Assembly: GCA_947462335.1 (NCBI GenBank)
Contig: OX381713.1
Coordinates: forward strand, 18,158,381-18,222,380
Reading direction: 5' to 3'
DNA length: 64,000 nucleotides
Origin: Harmothoe impar
Taxonomy: Eukaryota > Annelida > Polychaeta > Phyllodocida > Polynoidae
Positions 59,390 to 64,000 of this stretch are shown in pieces. A program made the translations under genes and the position numbers. The number at the start of each line of letters is the position of its first letter. The stretch's first letter is position 1. The notes beneath the pieces were generated by a model, which did not search any database, was not told where the DNA came from, and saw nothing but the letters and a program-made list of their open reading frames with translations.

Positions 59390-60299
59390 AAAGCAAAAGG
59401 GCTATTACCATGGAAAAGTTAAAAACCTGTCAGATTGATTTATTTTTGCACTGGTTATGTACAGAATAATTACTTTTGCAAAATCTCATGGAATATTTAT
59501 ATCTAGGTCCTTGAAATGTGAGAAAAAAAGAGGAAATTCACAAAAATATTATTGTCGGAGGGTCCCCGCAGCCAGGCCGCAAGTTCATTTCAGCTTATAG
59601 CCACTGGGGGTAATTCAAAGTAATTTGATATGTCTTATTTATTTTTACATTAATCACAATAACACAGGTATATCAAAATCATGTAGTATCTACAGTTTGT
59701 AACCAGTTAAGGGCATGGAGGGAGCAGGCGTTGATGACTTTTGAAGGCTCCACGGTGAGTATTTAGTTAGAGGCTGGTACTGCAAATGGCATATCTGCTA
59801 CTACAAGGACAATCTGCACCGTATTTTTTTAAAGTGTACTTTCTAAAAATCATGAAGAAATGTAGAAAACCATGAGTCAATGGCCTTTCAATATACTCTA
59901 AAGAATCAGTCCTGGCATGACGTGCGAATAATGTCTATTTTTATTGTAATTTTCAGGTATTTTTCCATATTTTCCCATAATTTTTCCACCTTATGAACAG
60001 AAATCTATAGTATTGGCACATGTATCACATAGAGATATTCTATGCAAAGATCCATGTTGGATTTGATGGTCCTAGAGGTACTCCTAACTGTGAAAATAGC
60101 TAAAACATGGAGGAGGGGGCGCTCTCTGCCCGAAGCGGGAAATCAGGGTGATTTTGGGCCTGAGTTTGTCCAGGAAACATCAGCTTATCTTGGTATACAG
60201 GAATCCAAGGGACATAAAACCTCAGGGCCTATCTATAAACATGTATTGGGTTATAAAAATCACAATTATAGACAATAGAAAGCTACATCCCACTAATAG

Positions 60300-60760
60300 T
60301 AGGTCTCAGTGAGGGTAATCCCGCACAAAACTGAGAGTCATATACGATTCTGGTCAGAAGTGAATACTGCAGGGGCACTGGATGGTCCATAATTAAGTTG
60401 GAAATGATGCCAATATTATGAAAACTTGTACACATGCTGCTGAATATCTGCTAATTTCAATCAAATAATAGGAAAGAGATTCTCAGTGAGTTTACATATT
60501 TTTCAAAGGCTAGATTGGGGATTAGTGAAAATGCAAATTATTCAGTGCAAATTCAGGCAGAATTCAGGTGGTTTTACGCTACAGACCAGTGCTCAAATTT
60601 TCCGTGGTCAGTAGCTAATTTTTGTTGGAAATGTTTTGTAGGAAAGATGTATCTTTTAGGTCAAGGGTGATTTTCAGAAATTGTAAATGTCCTGGTAGCT
60701 GTTATTGTGTTTTCCGCTATATTAAAATATATAGTAGAAGGATTTCCTTCGCTGAGACCT
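60300..60760. mobile_element. AGGTCTCAG-ended MITE, copy 2 (empty site)
   Basis: A continuous 461-bp copy with the same ends as copy 1. It is the empty-site allele for the 57728-59292 insertion. The intervening 59390-60299 shows no gene; the 78-codon frame at 60042 is unsupported. Confidence 0.85.
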
Positions 60761-61259
60761 CTAGGGGTAGAGCTGGTAGTTCATAACTCTGCCACTAAAC
60801 TCTGCTACTCAAATTCCAGATGGATTTTTACTTCACAAGTTTTACACCAGAGGGCAAAAGTACGTGACCCAGGCGATTTTGACCCCAATCCAAGTGACCC
60901 TTCAGATGTGGCTGTAAACAAGTCCCCATGCCAACCAAAAGCCTGCTAGTCGACTGAGTGTGCTAATAGCCTTCAGACACTGTAAAAAGTTTAACACTTT
61001 CACTTGATCTCAGCATCTAAGCACTTTCTTCTGTCAGCAGGTACAGGTTTATGGCCGCTGGTGATGGGTGGGCCTACAAAAGTGAAACAATAGTGGACAA
61101 GGCCAGTTTGGCTGGCTCACTGGAATATTCTGAACAGCACTATCTACTCATTATTGCTGACATTATCTGAATTACCATGGATGTTAAATTAAACAATGTT
61201 ATAGGTTCTGTATTTGACTAAGAAGAGCCTGTATATGGGCGAGAGCCTGTAAAAGGAGT

Positions 61260-61657
61260 AGGAGAATAATACTAGTGGGTTAGCCAAACTGCCCTCGCAC
61301 ACCTTTTATAAGGTGAAATTGGAAAAGGACCCTGTCTTTAATACAGACCAACTTCATGTTAAAAGTATGTGTTGTAAACTAATAGAGAGACGCGATAGGC
61401 ACTTGCTATACTATGCTTTCTCACTCGCCAAAAAAGATGACTTAGTAGATATTAGAAATATCCCTACTCGTAGACACCAAGGGAAAAGATTGTTAGTTCC
61501 ACACTCATTAAAGCCAATTGTGCTCAGGAGCTGTCTGTATAGGGCTATCATGCGCTGGAATGATTTGAAACCTGACTATACTATGATTGATACCCTTTGG
61601 AAATTTAAGTTGGCCATAAAAAAGGATTATCCACACTGTTTTATGAATGTACCGTAA
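61260..61657 (+). mobile_element. 3' fragment of a non-LTR retrotransposon ORF
   Basis: An open frame (the true start lies upstream and is lost) reads through RRDRHLLYYAFSLAKKDDLV, then an RHQGKRLLVP block and LYRAIMRWNDLKPD, to a stop at 61655-61657. This order, a basic HLL helix then RxTR/LxxP-like and WNxL blocks, is typical of the region after the reverse transcriptase domain in CR1/L2/Jockey-type elements. No RT domain remains, so the copy is 5'-truncated. Confidence 0.7.
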
Positions 61658-61687
61658 TTATTTATTACATTGACACGACATAAATGT

Positions 61688-61712
61688 ATCCTCATCTCAT
61701 CTCATCTCATCA
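61688..61712 (+). repeat. (ATCTC)n tail of the retrotransposon fragment
   Basis: TCCTCATCTCATCTCATCTC directly after the short 3'UTR. Simple-repeat tails mark the 3' end of several non-LTR clades, so the element ends here. Confidence 0.7.
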
Positions 61713-62549
61713 TTAATTCCTGTACAACTTAATAGCAACATTCTTTTATATTATTCATAATTAGTCAATGATACATGTATGGACGACATAGCATTAAAAC
61801 ATATTTCAGACCGTCAAGCTACTTTGTATAGTTAGGGGTGCTGGCGGCAGAAGGGCAATGCGCCCAAGCTAGTTTTCATCCGCAAGGATGATTAGATCCA
61901 ATAAATCCACGTAAAAAAAACCCACCATTTTTCACTGTTGCAGCGCTCCAATCACTGGTGGCCATATTCCTGCACATGTTAACAGAAAGAAAATTGAATT
62001 TGCCATCAATATGTTTGGGTGAAAATTTCATACACAATTTTTCGAGTATATGGGTGAAGGGTGCAGTGAGCAGTGGGACCAGGTGATCATGCGGTCCTGG
62101 CCAGGTGACTTCAGTAGGGGGACCATGAATCAGGCTTTTTTTGAACAAATTTAATGCTTTATTGCTTGAAAACTTTTACAAGTTTGACGTGATTGGACGT
62201 TGGCTGGTTTAACAGTCGGCTGTGGAAGCATACGGAATTATACAGTTATTATTACGTACCGGTACTATATGTACCATTAAACTTCATTGTATTTTATGAC
62301 ATAAATGCATGTACAATCGACTGTTTCTACATATAATACAAGCAACAAAGCAGTGATAGACTCGTCAGTTTCCTGTTGTGTGAGTCATACCACTAGGATA
62401 AATTACAGGAATGTAAATTTTAACGACATAACATGATATTGTTGGGCAAGATGGACGGATAAAGTATGTAATATTTAACAGATCGGGCATTTTTAAAGTT
62501 TTTAGACCCCATTTCAGTTAATACACTTAGATTAATTACCTCTACAAGA
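61713..62549. other. Between two retrotransposons; 3'UTR of the minus-strand element
   Basis: A 90-codon minus frame at 61876-62148 has no recognised domain. The part next to 62550 is presumably the 3'UTR of the reverse transcriptase element, but its end is not clear. Confidence 0.35.
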
Positions 62550-64000
62550 TCACCTGGGAATAGTGTCATTTAAAGCCTGACGGGCTTCTGATTTAAACTC
62601 TTCAAAGTCTTGTACATTTCTTTCCTTGACATTAAGGGAATTCCAACTGCGGGCACACACAACCAGAGGCGATTTTTCGAATGCAGCACAATGTATGATC
62701 GGGTAATAAAATAATGGGGCTTGTGTTAGCCTTGTTACCCTGGTATGCCTTTTCAAATATTTAGCACTCTTAGACCTTTTATGTGCATATACTCTCACGT
62801 GGTATTTCCTTCTTTCTTCCAGGGTTGGGAGATTAGCCTTTTTATGTACATCCTCTGTGGGAGTTAACAAGTGTAATTTATAGCAGGTTTTTAAACATCT
62901 ATTTTGACACCGTTGTAATTCAGCCAGTAAATCTACATTTGAATGTGAATATAATATGTCGGCATAATCTATTACCGGTAATAAATAAGTGACATATACT
63001 TTTCTGAGTATTTGCTCAGACAAGTAATCTCTGACCATGTACATTAAAAGGGCCTTAAAGTTGACACTTTTTATAAGAAGCCTGATATGCTGAGCGAAAC
63101 TCAATTCTTCATCGACCGTGACCCCAAGGTATTTGTATGAAATGACATTTTTTAGTGGTAAATTATTTAATTTGATGGCGGGTTTTGGAAGTTTTTTTAG
63201 CATTTTTGCAGACGCAAAGGTCATGATTTTTGTTTTTGATTCGTTCATTGTTAATTTGTTTTTTGAAGCCCATATGTAAAAAGAGTTTAAAGCTGTGGTT
63301 ATTTGTTCCGAAAGTAGGTCTAAATTGTTTCCAGAAATATATAGGACAGAATCATCTGCATAGAGCATAGTTTTGTGGTTATCTTGGGCAGAAATGCAAT
63401 CATTTATATAAATTAAAAAGAATAAAGGACCTAAAATTGAACCCTGGGGTACGCCACACGTGAGGGGTAGCATAGTAGATTTCTTGTTGTTCGCGACTGT
63501 GCACTGCTGGCGTCTAGACAAATAATTTTCTATCAACGATAAAGGCCTATTTCTAATACCGTACATTTCCAATTTTTTTATGAGAATAGAGTAATTTACA
63601 CTGTCGAAAGCCTTTTTTATATCGATAAAGGCTGCAAGGCTGAAGTTACCTGAGTTTCTTTGTGAAAGTATGTCATCGACAAAACATGAGATAGAGTCCA
63701 TGGTAGACTTACCCTTCTGATAACCACCCTGTCGGGTTGATAAAATATTACAAGTCTCAAAATGCTGACTAAGTGAATCGTGTATTAACCTTTCTAGAAC
63801 CTTGCCAGGTACTGGCAGAACACTGATAGGCCTGTAGTTTCCCACATCGGTGAGGTCTCCACTTTTGGGTAACGGTGTGACGGTTGCTATTTTCCATGAG
63901 GCTGGAATGATACCTGTCTGGATAATTAAATTAATTATTTTTATAAATCGACTAGGGTTGTGCAGAACTGCTTGTTTAAATATTTTTGTAGGTAAATAGT
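62550..64000 (-). CDS. Reverse transcriptase of a non-LTR retrotransposon (partial)
   Basis: The open frame enters from beyond the right edge of the window and ends at TGA 62550-62552, so the N-terminal part (probably an endonuclease) is outside. RT motifs in order: PLPKSGDLTDVGNYRPISVL, FIDIKKAFDS (first catalytic Asp), GVPQGSILGPLFFLIYIND, and YADD (63351-63362) with the catalytic Asp pair, then KYLGVTVDEE. A C-terminal WNSL block follows near the end. No frameshift or stop is seen in about 480 codons, so it may be young. This enzyme class copies element RNA at a nicked chromosomal target. CR1/L2/Jockey-like by motif style; the clade is not certain. It is not the same copy as the plus-strand fragment at 61260. 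Confidence 0.9.
   Translation of the reverse strand, partial: YLPTKIFKQAVLHNPSRFIKIINLIIQTGIIPASWKIATVTPLPKSGDLTDVGNYRPISVLPVPGKVLERLIHDSLSQHFETCNILSTRQGGYQKGKSTMDSISCFVDDILSQRNSGNFSLAAFIDIKKAFDSVNYSILIKKLEMYGIRNRPLSLIENYLSRRQQCTVANNKKSTMLPLTCGVPQGSILGPLFFLIYINDCISAQDNHKTMLYADDSVLYISGNNLDLLSEQITTALNSFYIWASKNKLTMNESKTKIMTFASAKMLKKLPKPAIKLNNLPLKNVISYKYLGVTVDEELSFAQHIRLLIKSVNFKALLMYMVRDYLSEQILRKVYVTYLLPVIDYADILYSHSNVDLLAELQRCQNRCLKTCYKLHLLTPTEDVHKKANLPTLEERRKYHVRVYAHKRSKSAKYLKRHTRVTRLTQAPLFYYPIIHCAAFEKSPLVVCARSWNSLNVKERNVQDFEEFKSEARQALNDTIPR

Noticed and set aside
61876..62148. 90-codon minus frame between the retrotransposons
   Set aside because: No recognised domain and no start or splice evidence. 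May be part of an old repeat.

Overview
The window is animal nuclear DNA: intron-bearing genes with GT-AG splice sites, small exons far apart, non-LTR retrotransposon fragments, and a very dense load of short inverted-repeat DNA transposons, minisatellites and homopolymer runs. Intron style, MITE density and the gene types fit an invertebrate deuterostome. Amphioxus (Branchiostoma) is my best guess, but that is recollection of genome style and no marker gene here proves it.

Layout. 0-7.8 kb: intergenic DNA with several inverted-repeat elements. 7.85-8.26 kb (+): a 77-residue single-pass membrane protein with two arginine-rich Ser clusters. 8.3-14.5 kb: transposon remnants, including a 1.3 kb TIR element with 5-bp target duplications and a 1.8 kb TACACTG-ended element with another element nested in it. 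14.8-20.3 kb (-): a class A GPCR, 368 residues in two coding exons plus a likely upstream 5'UTR exon. It lacks the DRY arginine and the CWxP tryptophan. 24.0-28.3 kb (+): EF-hand gene A, a 78-residue protein with two EF-hands. 29.57-33.17 kb: a 3.6 kb element with about 200-bp terminal inverted repeats and a perfect 8-bp target duplication. 34.09-35.55 kb: another TIR element. 40.8-54.5 kb (+): EF-hand gene B, 77 residues, with the same three-coding-exon plan as gene A. Its 12.5 kb first intron holds an 8 kb TIR element (43.15-51.22 kb), which contains a decayed spliced gene and three satellite arrays. 54.3-61 kb: noncoding, with a filled and an empty copy of the same MITE. 61.2-64.0 kb: the 3' fragment of one LINE-like element (+) and the reverse transcriptase of another (-), which runs off the window end.

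The host genes are two small calcium-binding proteins, one receptor and one micro-membrane protein. Nothing in the sequence shows that they work together. The two EF-hand genes look like tandem paralogues from size, intron positions and a final intron next to, or inside, the stop codon. The main interest is transposon biology: several insertions can be dated or proved by empty sites in the same window, and one large element carries a gene.
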